NCBI GenBank assembly: GCA_019633425.1
Contig: WSUB01000073.1
Coordinates: 124,001 to 188,000, forward strand
Direction of reading: 5' to 3'
Origin: Tulasnella sp. 424
Taxonomy: Eukaryota; Basidiomycota; Agaricomycetes; Cantharellales; Tulasnellaceae
Length of the DNA: 64,000 bases
Positions 1 to 12,142 of this stretch are shown piece after piece. Under the pieces are notes generated by a model that did not search any database, had not been told where the DNA came from, and saw nothing but the letters and a program-made list of their open reading frames with translations. The stretch's first letter is position 1; each line of letters starts with the position of its first letter. The position numbers and the translations under genes were made by a program.

Positions 1-3000
1 CTCCGAGGTACCGAACTTGATATTGAAGCGGCCAAAGGTCACGCCGAGCAGTTCAAGGCCATCAGTGAGACTAGCGAGCAGGCTCTGGCGGACCTTCAAC
101 AGCGGTATGATGAGTACCAGGCGTCGACCGTTGCGGAGATCGCTCGATTGCAGGCGAGATCATCATCTCATGATCTCTTATGGATACATCGCTGACACTG
201 GACTGTAGGCGGAAGCGACAGGTCTACACGCGAGGATCGAGGCATTGGAGAAAGATTTGGGAGCTTCTTTGGACAGCAACAAGACACTTCAACGTCAAGT
301 CGAAGAACAGCGCACTCAGTTCGAGTCCGAGAAGCGAGAGCTGGAGTTCGCACTCGCTGACGTCAACAATGCCGAATCCAACTTGTCAGTCATTCAAGCA
401 TCTGCCCAGGATGACTTGCGTCGACAAGTTCACCTTACTCAGGTGGGCAGGACTATCTGAACACATGTACCGGTACTTAAAGTCCTTCCTCATTCTTAGG
501 AAGCCCACGAGAAGTACGAGCGCGAACTCTTGGCGCACGCGGAGGCCGTGAAGACAGTTGCTGAACTCAAGCAACAGCTGACTGCTGCTCAATCTCAGAT
601 CCGCGACAGACAAGTCGCGGCTGAGACTGCCCAAGCGAATCTTGTCAGCAGTCAAGCCAGCTGGGAGCTTCAGAAGGAAACTATTTCCAAAGAGCTTCGA
701 GACCTTCAAACCCGACAAAATGAACTCACAGCTCAAAATGCAGCTCTTCACAAGCACCTCGAATCTGTCAGTCAACAAGCGACAGCAATCCGCCAAACGG
801 CTGATCGCAGAGCCAGCCTCGCCGACGGCCCTGCAGTTGAGGGCGACGATGCACTCAACGAACTCCGATCGGTCGTTGCTTACCTCCGCCGCGAGAAGGA
901 GATCGTCGATCTTCAGCTCGACCTCAGTCGGCAGGAGAACGTTCGCCTGCGCAGCCAAATAGATCACCTCACAAAGAGTCTTGATGAAACTCGCAGTCAG
1001 TTGTCCACCGTAAGTTAGTTCGGCTTTGGGAGACCAGCGAGGCAGTTAACCAAGTCATCTTCAGGAACGTGAGCAAGCCGCCAATTCCGCTCATACCGCC
1101 GCTCAGCATGCAGAGCTCGTGGAAAAGATCAACCAACTCAATATTCTCCGCGAAAGCAACGCAACCCTCCGTGCAGAGTCTGAATCAAATGGCAGGCGTG
1201 TCCAGCAGCTTGAGCAACAATTGCAAAAGGCCTTGGGCGAGTTGGATCCTCTCAAAGTGGAAGTTGCAACTTGCAAGGCGGAACTGGCTGCGCGGGAGGA
1301 TCACCTCAAAGTACTGGAAGCCGAAACTGACCGCTGGAGGGCAAGGAACGTGCAATTGCTCACTCAGGTAGGATTTACGTATCTCCCGTCAGGTGGCGAC
1401 TAAACTGAAAGTCTCCTAGTATAAACAAGTTGACCCGGAAGAGCTTCGTACAGCCAAAGAGGAATTCGAGACGACTAAAGGTCAATTGGAAGCCCTTCGA
1501 GCCGAGTTCGACAAGCTACAAGAGTCCAAGGGAAGACTGGAGCAGACTTTCAAGGCACTCCGAACCCAGTCGGTGGACAAGCTTGAAAAACAGAGAGCAA
1601 CCATTACGAAACTCGAGGAAGACAACGGTCAACTTAATACTCGAATCAAAGAATTGGAAGCTACTGCGCCTGTCGCACCTGTCCCTGCTGAACTTTCTGG
1701 ACTACGGCGTGAGCTTGCCCAGAAGACTCAAGAGCTTTCAACTGCCAAACAAGCTGTAGCAGCGGCTGAAGCGAAGATCGCAGAGTTACGAAGCGCAAGC
1801 AACAATGCTGACCGGATGGATGTTGATTCACAAGCTTTGGTGGGTGCATTCGGCTCGTAGCCAAATGCGCTATTGACAAGTTTCCTAATCACCGCACAGG
1901 ATGCTCTCAAGGCGGAAAGAGATGCCGCGCAAGCCAAGCTACAAGCAGTCCAGGCCGAGTACGATGCTGCTAAACTTGCATGGAATAACGAGAAGCAAGA
2001 AGCTGAAGCGAAGCTGGCTCAAGCCGTGGCAACTGGAGAGAGGCATAAAAACGCTGCAAAAGGGTTTGCCACCGATGCCAAAAACTTGAAGGCAGTCCTG
2101 GATCAACATGGTCTTCCTATTCCACCTTTGACGATGGCAAGAAATCCTGCTAAAGCAGCAGCCCCCGCCGCTGCTCCCGCTCCAACGCTAGCCGCTGCTA
2201 CTCCCGCTCCAGCGCCAACCGCTGCTGCTGCCGTACAGCCCTCGGTCAGCTTACGGCCCACCGCCGCTCCCTTTGAGCCTCGCGCCGGGAGTCAGGAATC
2301 CAAACCTCTAATTGCCGAGCTCACTCCAGCAGCTGCTCCCGAACCCTCAAAGTCAATCCCTGCCGCACCGGAGGCTGTCGTTCCGAAAGTAGAAGACAAG
2401 GTAGAGGCTCTGCCTTCCGTTGAAGTTGCCACACCTCCGGTCCCTACCATCGAAGCACCACCTGCGATCGTCGTCGCCGCACAACCAGCCTCTTCTCAGC
2501 CACCAGCAGCGTCTACCGTCGTAGCGACCACACGGACCGCTCCGCCAGCCATATCGAGTGTTGGACGCGACCGAGCCGCAGAACTCAAGGAAAGACTGAT
2601 GAGGGAACGGGCGGCTGTACAGCGACCGGCAGAGTCTCAACCCTCAGCTGGAGCAACCCCTGCAATTCCCACTCCGACAACACAACCCGAGACTCCCAAG
2701 GCGCCTCCTTCGACTCCTGCTGCCGTCGCGGGGCCTTCCTCAGCCTCAACTTCAAGTGTAGCTCAACTCAAGCCCGCAGCAGCAACCGCTCAAGCAACTT
2801 CTGCACCCCCTGTTGCTGCTCGTGGTCGTGGCAGAGGTGCTCCCCGAGGAGCAAGAGGCGGAACCGCTGCACGTGGCAGGGGTGCTGCACCAGCTCCTGC
2901 AACTCAGGCAACTGCAGCATCTTCGAGCGCACCTACTGGCGGTCTTACTATCAGCGGAGCCGCGAAGCGTCCTTTGGAGGAAGGTAGCGAAAGCGGTGAT

Positions 3001-3054
3001 GGGAAACGATTACGGGTCCAGCGAAATCGTCAACCAGTCGAGGAGTCGTCTTAG
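1..3054 (+). CDS. TPR/MLP1-like nucleoporin, C-terminal part (5' partial)
   Basis: Nuclear-basket protein of the TPR/MLP/Nup211 type, which anchors mRNA export, spindle-checkpoint and chromatin factors at the inner face of the pore. The start lies before the window. I join exons 1-153, 209-442, 500-1009, 1065-1367, 1420-1839 and 1900-3054, all in phase, giving 924 residues. The first ~680 residues are almost pure heptad-rich coiled coil (Glu/Gln/Lys/Leu/Ala). The start of the fifth exon, YKQVDPEELRTAKEE, resembles the conserved VDPEE block of TPR proteins. The last ~300 residues are Ala/Pro-rich and low complexity, with an RGRGRGAPRGARGG segment and a bipartite basic stretch (KRP...GKRLRVQR) that could be an NLS. 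The first intron is GC-AG. The family call rests on architecture plus that short block, so another long nuclear coiled-coil protein is possible but less likely. Confidence 0.85.
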
Positions 3055-3376
3055 TTTACTCTTATCCTGTATTCTTTTGTTGGCTGTCACGCCTTGTTCT
3101 TGTTTTTGTCTATCAACCATGCTTGTCTGATCTCAGCAATCTCGTTCCTCGTATTATTCATCGTCTCATTACCTCGACCAATATTGGAAGATTGTCTTGA
3201 CCCCGCCATTGGACTAGGAACTATTGACGGGCTGCACTAAAGATCGTCAAGTGATGGATGCGAGGTGCTAGAACAGCCGCAGTCTCGGCAAAGTAATTTA
3301 ATTTCAACAGTAAGACTCCACTGAAATACTTAGCATGGGGTGTAAAGCAGATTAGATCTAGTACTGGATTGGAATG
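3055..3376. other. Convergent 3' intergenic region
   Basis: This stretch of 322 bases lies between the stop codons of the nucleoporin (+) and Sas10 (-) genes. It is AT-richer than the flanking coding sequence and must hold both 3' UTRs and polyadenylation regions. No open frame of note and no repeat was seen. Confidence 0.6.
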
Positions 3377-5770
3377 CTAATTGAACTTGACGCTCTTGAT
3401 GAGCTTGGAGTTGATACCCGTCACCTCTCCCTCGTACTGTCCTCCCAGAGCATTCAGACCACCCTTGTAGACAGCCTTCGAGCTTGCTAGTTTCTTCTTT
3501 GCTTTCTCGTACTGCTGTCTCTTCTTTACTCGCGGGTTCGCAACGTTGTTCTTTGGGTTGCCCCGTTGGCGTGTTAGGCCCTTATTTCGAACGATGTCGC
3601 GACTTAACATGCGAGGCCCAGAGAGGGGATTGGATTCATTCGATAACCTGTCAAAAGGGGCCAGCTTCAGCACTTGTCACAGAGGAAGGCGGATTTGAAT
3701 TCGGCGCACCGTTTTTCCTCCTCCTTGGCTTCGTACGCCGCCTGCTTCTCTTCTTTTTTTCGCTTCTTCGTACTCTTTACGAGCTCCAAATATTCGGTGG
3801 TCGTTTCGTCCCCCTCGCTATCAGCATCCACGTCCCTGGCCCTCTTCTTGCCTTTATCAGCCGACTGCAAGCCACCCCATTCATCCGTTTCCTCGGCAGT
3901 GGCCTTCGCCTCGCCCCAAACTCTCCTCTTGCCCTCCACCAACGGAATGAGATTGGCATGTTCCGAGTTCTCCGCATCATCACTTGTCTGCTGTTTGACC
4001 TCTTTGCCTTTCCTCTTACTGTCTGCATAGGGAATATCATCGTCACCACCCATCGCCCTGCGCTCCTTCTGCTGCTTCCCAGATTTCTTGGCGATCTTAC
4101 TAGTGTGGAATTGCAGAGCCTTCGTCCGAGCGGTTTTATCTGCCGCATCGGCTTCTTCCAGTGCCGTGGGCTCGCTGAAGTCGAGGCTGTCGGCAGGTGT
4201 AGATGCAGATGAAGAAGGTTGGGCCTTTGGCCGTTTGGCGCTGGACTCGAACACTGGCTCAACAAGGTCGTAGACGGGTTCTACCTTGCCGTTAGACGCC
4301 TTCGCCTCTTCAGATTTCTTCTTGCTTTTTCCATTGGTCGTTGGAGAAGAGGCGCCGCCATTGGCTGGTTTAGGAGCTGAGCGATCCTTCCCTACTCTCG
4401 GTGTTGGGGGCTTGGGGGCGACCTCTGGCTCTTCGTCATCCTCGTCTTCTTCGTCCTCAGTGGCTGCATCCATGAGCAACTCTATGACCTCTCGCATCGA
4501 CATCCCACCGCCGAGCTGTTGCATCCTCGCGAGTTGATTTTTGTCGACACCCAACCGAACCATCATGGCATCCAACTCCGCCGGATCCAGCTCTGACTCG
4601 TCATCTTCATCCTCTTCATCGCGCTCTTCGAGAGCAGAGAATCCTAGCCCCTCTAACTCGGCCACACCAGTCTTCAGGGTGAGCAGTCGAGCCATAATGG
4701 GGTGAGATGCGAGACTCTCGGGTCTTGCGGCATAAGCTGGACTGGCCCTCATATGTAGGTAAAAGGCGAGAGTAGTCGCGTAGGTGAGGAGGGTTTCTGC
4801 ATGCAAGCGTTTCAGGCAAAGACCGGTCCTTGCTAACGACTGTGCTTACGGTAATGCAAATGCATGAGCCCAAGGGCAGGGTCGTCCGGTTCACGACTGT
4901 TTAATGAATGGTTCAATGTAAGAGCAGGTAAAAGATGGTAATGCAAAGCCAGAACATACCTCTTCAATGCAGCTTCAACACGAATCACATCCTCCGCTAC
5001 GCCCTCCCAATCACGCGCAAGTGCCAGGGAGGCAGGGTCGGACCTCTCTAACTCCTTCAGTAAGCCGGCCTTGCTCTTCGCTGGCACGGCTGAAGTCGAT
5101 GGTGAGGGATCAAGCTCCTTCAAAAGATCGTTCTCCTCGACTTCGGTATCCAAGTTCCGGGCAAAGTCGAGTCCGTAGTCCTCTTCCGCAATGTGCTCTC
5201 GAGCTTTTCGTTGAAGTCTCCTAGCTTCCTCCTCCTCCATTTTCTCCAACTCTTCTTCGTCCTCTTCGGAAACGTCGTCATTCCCATCCACGTAGTATGC
5301 AGATTGCTTTCTCCCCCACCCTTCATCGTCTTCGGATTCGGATTCGTCGTTGGTGCGCGATGCTGTCTTGGTCGAGGAGTTGGCTTTCTTTTTCGAAGAG
5401 GGGACGGCCTCAGCATCGACATTTTCTTCGTCATCTTGTGACTGGGACTCTCCTCCTTCCTCCTCATCGTCCGAACTCTCAAGGCCTCTTAAGCCAAAGA
5501 CCTCATTCTGGTCTCCAAGACCGTCCTCGTCCCAGTCATCTTCTCCTTCGAGCAAAATCTTGTCTCGGTCAACATGGTCTGCCCAAATTAATCTGTTAAT
5601 CAAGTACCTCCGTATTACGAATAGTGGAACATGTTCTTACACCGCTCTTCATCATCCAAGGGGATATCCTCTCGAGTCTCCCATCGTTTTAGACTCGCGT
5701 CCTTCCTGTTAACTCGAGGTTTCTTGTTGCCATTTTCCTTGGATGCACCTGTTTTACGCCGCCTGACCAT
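3377..5770 (-). CDS. SAS10: Sas10/Utp3, small-subunit processome protein
   Basis: Nucleolar component of the U3 snoRNP/SSU processome needed for 18S rRNA maturation. Exons on the minus strand are 5641-5770, 4960-5578, 4850-4896, 3710-4796 and 3377-3647; they close in phase to 717 residues. The N-terminus is basic (MVRRRKT). It is followed by the family motif [20 protein letters not shown] and by long acidic Asp/Glu runs. The Sas10/Utp3 core lies around residues 255-350 ([16 protein letters not shown], then [11 protein letters not shown]). The conserved Sas10 C-terminal domain fills the last ~75 residues ([28 protein letters not shown], ending [12 protein letters not shown]). The start is the ATG at 5770; an in-frame ATG 12 codons upstream is less likely because family members begin with a short basic stretch. 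The last intron uses a GTGCGC donor. The gene is divergent from the NLR-like gene (230 bp between starts). Confidence 0.93.
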
Positions 5771-6000
5771 TGTACAAGGATGTTCGAGGGGTTTGTTGTC
5801 GAGCACTGGAAATTTCAGTGGGGACTGTTTGCTTAGAGTTGCGTTTCAGGTCCCCGTCACGGTGAATATCGGATCCTCACTTCCACTTGTCCACACTTGT
5901 TCCATCAACCACCAATCTACCGACTCCACATCGACGACCCAGTCTTCTACATTGTACCGCACTTGAATTGAGGGAGATATTCCGCAAGCCCGTATGAGCG

Positions 6001-9000
6001 ATGCTCAAAAAGTTTACAAAGAAAGTTCGCCGCTCAGTGCCCAGTTCCTCAGCGAGGATCCCAGGAACCAACAATCAAAGATCGGATCTCTGGACGGAAT
6101 CGTTCAATACGGCCCAAACTATCCTTGACATTGCCAAGGAGTCTGTGAAAGCAGTCCCCGTTCCCGGCTTGGAAGCTGCCATCAGCGGTCTCTCCGCCGT
6201 CCTCAACGTGTACGGAGTACGTCCTCGCACCCGCCTTCCAGATTACAACAGTTTTCATAAACTCCACAGGCCATGCGAGGAAATGAGGACGCTCTCAAAG
6301 CCTTTAGTGAAGCAGCTGAACGTTTAAACAAGTATATCATGCGTCCCCTCAAGGAAAGCTTAGCGAAGGACCCGGAATTCCTCGATGCAGACCTTGAGGG
6401 ACGTTTGGATGAGTTAGCAAAGTGAGTTCATCTGTCGACACTACAGCAACAAAAGCCCCATAAATGTCTCCTTAAACAGGGACTTAACAAGCCTCAAGAA
6501 TCGGGCCGAAGCTATGCACAGTCGCAAGACAGAGAAAAAGTTTTTCGGGTATAAAGAGGATGCTGGGCTCATTCAAGAGTTGAACAGGGATCTTGATAGG
6601 ATCACCCTGACATTTACGGTCAGTGACGTCTCCCCGTCGTACTGGCTCCAGCAACTAACGCACACTCTGCTTCACATCATGGTAGGCCCAAGGTTCGATC
6701 GGAGGTGAAATGGAAGCACGAAAGGCACGGAAAGCTGGTATGTGCTCGGTTTAAAAGCCTCAACTTGTCCTGACACGTTTGACCGGTGGCAATGAATCGT
6801 TGGCGTTCAAAGCGCAAATGGTTCTCCTCAACGGGCTTCGGCGCGCCCAGGCGCGTCATGATTCTTCATCTCGAATGGGAACTAACGGATGTTTCAAGGG
6901 TACCCGCGTTGGCATTTTACAGGCAATTTCCGCATGGATCGACGACCCTGACTCCCCGTCCATTTTCTGGCTGAGCGGAATGGCCGGGATTGGGAAGTCG
7001 ACCATTGCTCAAACCGTTGCAGAGCTGGAAGAAAACAAGCATCGCCTTGGGGCAAGCTTCTTCTTCTCCCGCGACGACGTCGAACGTCGCGACCCCAGTC
7101 TAGTTTACCCGACCATAGCCTATCAATTGGCTATATTTGACGACACACTTAAACAGTCCGTCGTCCGTGCTCTGGAGCAGGATCCTGAGGTCGCATTCCT
7201 CATGATGAAACGGCAATTTGAGCAGCTAATTGCGGAACCACTTAAAAGCATTAAAAAGCCGGGCGGGACAATTGTCTTCGTTCTTGATGCGCTAGACGAG
7301 TGCGAACCCGGGAGTGGAGCAGTGGAAATTTTGAGGAGATGGTCGGTCGAACTTCCCCGAATTTCTCAGGTGGCAAAGATCATCCTCAAAGTCCTCGTCA
7401 CGAGCCGACCTGAGCTCCACATCCACAATCAATTCCAATCTCCCCATTTACGACTCCTTTCCCAGCCTTTCATTCTTCACAAGGTCGAGGAATCAGTGGT
7501 TCAGGCGGACATCGAGTTGTTTCTTCGTCACCGATTCGGTGAGCTGGCGGATCTGCACGGCGTGACACAGCCTTGGCCATCAGAAACGCATTTGATGGAA
7601 TTGGTGGAGCGGAGCAGTAATCTATTCATTTTTGCTGCCACGGCAATCAACTTTATCGCTGGTGCTAAAAGCGGGCGGTTGTTGCAAGCACGGCTGGAGA
7701 TGATGCTGGCGTCTGCTGATGATAGCTCAGCATCAGTCTACCAGAAGCTCGATGCGTGCTATCTCCATGTTCTTCGGAGTGCAGAGAGAGAGTTAGAAAC
7801 GACGATGCGAGATGCCAAGGAAAACTTTAGGCTCATTCTCGACTCAATCGTGCTTTTACGAAACCCTCTCCCGCCAAGTGCTCTTGACTCCCTCTTGGCT
7901 CTTGCGCCCGGGGATGTCATGACCGCCATCCAGGACCTGGGCTCAATACTCGTAATACCCGACCTCCACGACTCTTCGACACCTATTCGCATCTTCCACC
8001 CATCCTTCCACGACTTTATCACCACACCAGGGCGGAATTCAGGGGATTTCTTCCTCCCAGTTGCTGACGGCCATGCCAGGCTCGCACAAATATGCTTTAG
8101 CGTAATACGCAAATCATTGAAGAGACACCCCCACTTCATAAATAACCCGTGGTTGCTCAATTCAGAAGTAGGAGGGGCTGAACAGCTGGAAACGGCATTA
8201 CCGGTTCACACAAGATATGCATGCCGCTTTCTTGCGTCGCATGTCTCCTTAGCTTCGCCTAGTGATGACAATCTCAGGGAGTGCGTAAAGGTCTTCTGCG
8301 AAAACGACTTACTGACATGGCTTGAGGCCATGAGCTTACTCGGTGATGTTGATGGCGCTGTCTCGTCAATACAGGCAATAAGAGCTTGGTGTAGAGTAAG
8401 TCGTGCTTTTATGTATCCTCGACTACTTGGCATTCAATTGGTTATCCCTGACAGAAAATCCATTCTATGACGGAGCACACGAGCGAGTTGCTTCGTGACG
8501 CGTATCACGTTCTCCTTCGGTTCCAGTCGCCCCTTCGCTACAGCGCTGGCCATCTCTATACGACAGTCTTGTCTTTCTCTCCTCCTTGCCCGCTGACGAG
8601 GCAGTACGCATCCCAGCTACACGTTGAATATGTTCTGCAGGGACAACCCGGAACGTGGGATGCCAATTTGATCACCATCGAAGCTCAGAAAGCGGTGGCT
8701 GCTGTGGCATGCTTCCCAGATGGAGAACGTATCGCGACTGCTGAATATACCGGATCCGTCATGGTGTGGAGCAGTTCCACGGGGGCTTCCATCATGTCGA
8801 TGGAATGTGATCTCAACCATCAGCGTATAATCGATCTCGTCCCTCTTGCCGTCTCTCACGACGGGACTCAAATTGCATCCGTACCATCCGAACCTAATTC
8901 AATTTACGTCTGGGATGTAAACACTGGGGCCAATATTGCGGTTTTCGAGGGGTGGACGACTGAGTCAGTCTATCCCCAAGAATGCTGTAAGTTTGTGGCC

Positions 9001-10560
9001 TTTCTTCCCGAGAGCAATGATGTCGTGTCCGTAAGTGATATATGCACTTTCTATCGGTGGGATTCTCAGACGAGAGAATCCAAGTACACCTGTGATCTGC
9101 ATGACGAAAAACCGAATGCGGTCGCCATGGCGCAAGATGGTTCAACACTCGCGGTTCTGCATGACAACATACTGCGAATATGGGATATCGCAGTAGATGG
9201 AATCAGTCTTAAACGGAAATTGCGTGCGCCCGGGCCAATAAGGCAAATTGGCCATATCGCTTTTCTCCCTAGCACTACGAAGATTGCCTGGGCATCTTAC
9301 TCCGGTAGAGAGATCTCAATATGGGACTATACTAGCGGAGTGCTACTCCGACGTACGGAGGTAGATATGCGTCCCTTCTCACTGGCTTCTGACGGGGCTA
9401 GGCTGGCAGTCACGAGCGGTTCCGAGATCCAAATACTTGATACCGAGACCCTCGCTCTCCTTGGTCGACTGGCAGGAAATGGAACGGTGATAGGCAAGGT
9501 TGCATTTTCGCAGAAAGAGTCGACACTAGTATCCACGGGAACCGATTCCACCGTTCGTATTTGGGATTGTGCGGAATTGTCCCCTCCCTCGCCCACATCG
9601 CCGCATCGGGGGATTCGCGATTGTATCTTGGCTTCTCAGGACGGCCAAAAGGTAGCAGTTTTTGACTCGATGAGCGACACCCTCTTCTTATGGGATGAGC
9701 CGCAACAGATTTCTAGGAAATTGAATGTCAAAATCATAAATAAGCCCGAGATGTCCCCTGACGGGCGCTTCATCGCATTTAGTCAGGAGTCCGACCGATA
9801 TACCCGTCAATGTGCCTGGTCTCTCTACGAAACTAAAACTTTAGAATGTCTCGACACACGTCTGCTACCACAGCGATCCCCTGGACCCGCTGTGTTCTCT
9901 GATGACGGACAACTTCTCGCCATTTCTTCCATGAACAAAGGTTCAACTATCGTAATGATCTGCAGTCTCGTCACACGAACCGTGATTTCCACTGCGGAAT
10001 TGCATCGTAGTTTGGTGTGTATGGCCTTCTCCCCGGATAGCAAGCGCTTACTATGCGTGGAGGAACTATGCATGGAGGAACCGGGACAAACCTTCACAAT
10101 GCTGGATGGCCCGACAGGCAAGGCAGAGTTGTCGGTCACAGTCACCGGCTTGTCGTTGCCGGTCCAATCCATCCGGTTCTTGCCGGACGGTTTAAGTATT
10201 CTTGTGGGAATGGTGTACGGGGATGCTGCTACTCTTGAAGCGAAGACCCTCCGGATAGTTAATCGATTCGGAGCATGGCTCAAGGTCCAGATTCCCCAAA
10301 CAAGCCCCAGCTCCGAACTCGCGTTCCTCCGTTGCGAGAACGGAGGGTATCTGTACAAATGCATTCAGGGCAAGGAACTTCCGCTTGTTTGGCTGCCTCC
10401 CTCGTGGCGTTGGGCCTTCAATCAGAGGGGCTCAGAGAAAATATTAACATTGTGGCGAGGGTCGCGTGTATTCTTTCACTTCGAAAACGGGGAGCTTGGG
10501 ATTCTGGATCTTCAAGCATTGTTAAAGGGTAAAGCGGGTGCGGCGGGTGGGATGGAATAG
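6001..10560 (+). CDS. NACHT-WD40 protein (fungal NLR-like)
   Basis: STAND NTPase of the fungal NLR type; known relatives act in non-self recognition and programmed cell death, though many have no assigned role. Exons 6001-6216, 6270-6421, 6480-6618, 6686-6737, 6813-8395 and 8455-10560 join in phase to 1,415 residues. The N-terminal ~185 residues are a helical region common in Agaricomycete NACHT proteins. The NACHT domain follows, with Walker A GMAGIGKST at about residues 242-250 and Walker B FVLDALDECEPG at about 342-353. A winged-helix/helical linker precedes a C-terminal half (about 740-1415) of degenerate WD40-like blades; several end in the usual W-D/W-S pair (for example YTGSVMVWSS, DSTVRIWD). 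The blades are diverged rather than near-identical, unlike fast-evolving HET proteins with concerted repeats. The intact frame argues that the gene is functional. The joins of the short exons 3-4 are the least certain part. Confidence 0.9.
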
Positions 10561-11300
10561 ATAATCAGTGTACTCTACATAGTGATTGATGTTGCACTTC
10601 AGTGGCAGGGCAGGTCATTGCCGCTGGGAGTCTCTTACGAACCTGGGAAGGGCCGAGTATGTTAGAAACCCGAGTGCCACGAAAACGGGACGGGAGGGGG
10701 GACGGAAAATGACTTGAATAAGCGAGTGAACGTGGAGCTGAGAGAGGGGTGGAATGTCAAATGATCAAAGCAGAGCGGGCAGGATGAGCTTCCCTACCCT
10801 TCCTCAAATTGCCCCAAGCAAAATACAGAGCTCACACGAAAAGGGAAGCACACAAAGGCTGTCAGGGTCTCAGGTAGGGGGGGGGGGGTGATCTCAAGCT
10901 GGGTCGGGCATTTCCTCTACCACATGGGGCCGGGGTGGCAGAACTGGAGCTGGAAGGAGGTGTAGTTGTCCACCAGATAGCTTGCCTCTTCCCCTTTGAG
11001 GTGTCTGTTTTGTTGATACATTCTTGCTAGAAACTACTCGGATTTCTCATCAAAGCCAATCCCTTTGAAGTTCGCGGTGGTGGGTTCGAGCATAGGAAGG
11101 TTCAGTGGGAGCCGTCACCCCCTTCATCTTCTGCCTCCATCGTCCAACTTGGTCCGTCGGAATACTCCTACAACAGCAGACCGGACACTCGCACCTCAAT
11201 CACGATTCTCAATCAGCCTTCAAGGTAGCGACCTGTGGGGTTACTAGTCAGACAGAGTTGGACCATTTTATGGGACGTATGGCGGAAATTTAGTAAGTTG
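10561..11300. other. Intergenic region with a G-tract
   Basis: I see no supported gene here. The stretch follows the NLR-like gene and includes a run of about ten G residues near 10880. It is otherwise unremarkable unique sequence, probably the 3' UTR and spacer. Confidence 0.5.
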
Positions 11301-11494
11301 TAACATCCCCTTGGCACACAACTCTCGAATTAACAATACACCTGAACAGGGCCGAGCGGCTGCCGCAACTGCACGACCAGCAACCCACTACCATTTGAGA
11401 CCCTCCAGCTCTCAATCCTCGAGGCCAACCACAAACAGCTCGACTTGTTGCTGCTCGAGCAGAAACTCGAACACAAACTTGTTCACAGGCCTGA

Positions 11495-11671
11495 ATGGCC
11501 GCGTTGACCACTGCTGCCCAAGGCCCTACAAAGCAGGGCAGTCCGCCAGGGGCTCCAGGTCAACAGGCCAATCCAGCCGAGCCTCGACCATCTCGCCGCT
11601 TATGTGGAAAATGCCGAGGTGAAGGACATAACTGTCGGCGATGTCCAAATTTGGTACTCTGTTGTAATTAA
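11495..11671 (+). pseudogene. CCHC zinc-knuckle fragment
   Basis: A 58-codon frame beginning at an ATG ends in Pro/Arg-rich sequence followed by a perfect CX2CX4HX4C zinc knuckle (Cys37, Cys40, His45, Cys50; CGKCRGEGHNCRRC). Such knuckles bind single-stranded nucleic acid in retroelement gag proteins and occur in some fungal proteins of unknown role. Just upstream, about 11348-11507, another frame reads as a Leu/Gln-rich helix (ETLQLSILEANHKQLDLLLL) that looks coding but is in a different frame, and I could not connect the two by a convincing splice. The most economical view is a short gene with unplaced introns or the remnant of a larger gene. No long terminal repeat or reverse transcriptase is nearby, so a retrotransposon origin is not shown. 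Confidence 0.35.
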
Positions 11672-12142
11672 GACTGCAAATATTAAAGAAAATTTTGTTT
11701 CCTTTCCTGAGCTTTTGGCCAGAGTTGGCAATACAAGTGGCTGTGGGAAGGGGTTTCTCGAAGCGTCTCTCCGGTTAATGGGGTCTCCAAAATAGAATTA
11801 CCCGCTTTCCATGACCCGTCCCCACCTCTTCATTCACGCTATTTTCTTTTCTATATTTCCACATGCCCCCCATGTATACCTTCAATGTTGTTGGCAATCT
11901 CTGTCCAAACATCCTGAGGTACTAATGTGATCAGGATCTACTTTAGCGTGACTTAGTAACGAAGCGTAGGAACCCCCTTGTACTGCCGATACAAATGGTA
12001 CACCTTCACAAACTCTGATCCGTTGCCTGAAATTTGGATACTATAATTAGTAAAGCAGGAATTTCCAAGCAGCTGAAAGGCGTCGAATTATGGAACAGAA
12101 ACGAAAACAGGTCGAGAGTACGTGGATCCACTAAAGAAAGGC
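11672..12142. other. Intergenic, no gene seen
   Basis: The region is AT-rich and sits downstream of the malic enzyme gene. It contains no frame with coding character. It probably includes the 3' UTR of the malic enzyme. Confidence 0.5.

Noticed and set aside
3648..3681. A 33-bp intron at the end of Sas10 exon 4
   Set aside because: It is shorter than any other intron here and breaks the phase. The GTGCGC donor gives 62 bp and the right frame.
5767..5806. Upstream in-frame Met for Sas10 at 5806
   Set aside because: Relatives begin with a short basic run close to the intron 1 position. The extra 12 residues are not basic.
11080..11110. A GGTTCGA-like string suggesting a tRNA T-loop
   Set aside because: No A-box or foldable cloverleaf could be placed at the right distance.
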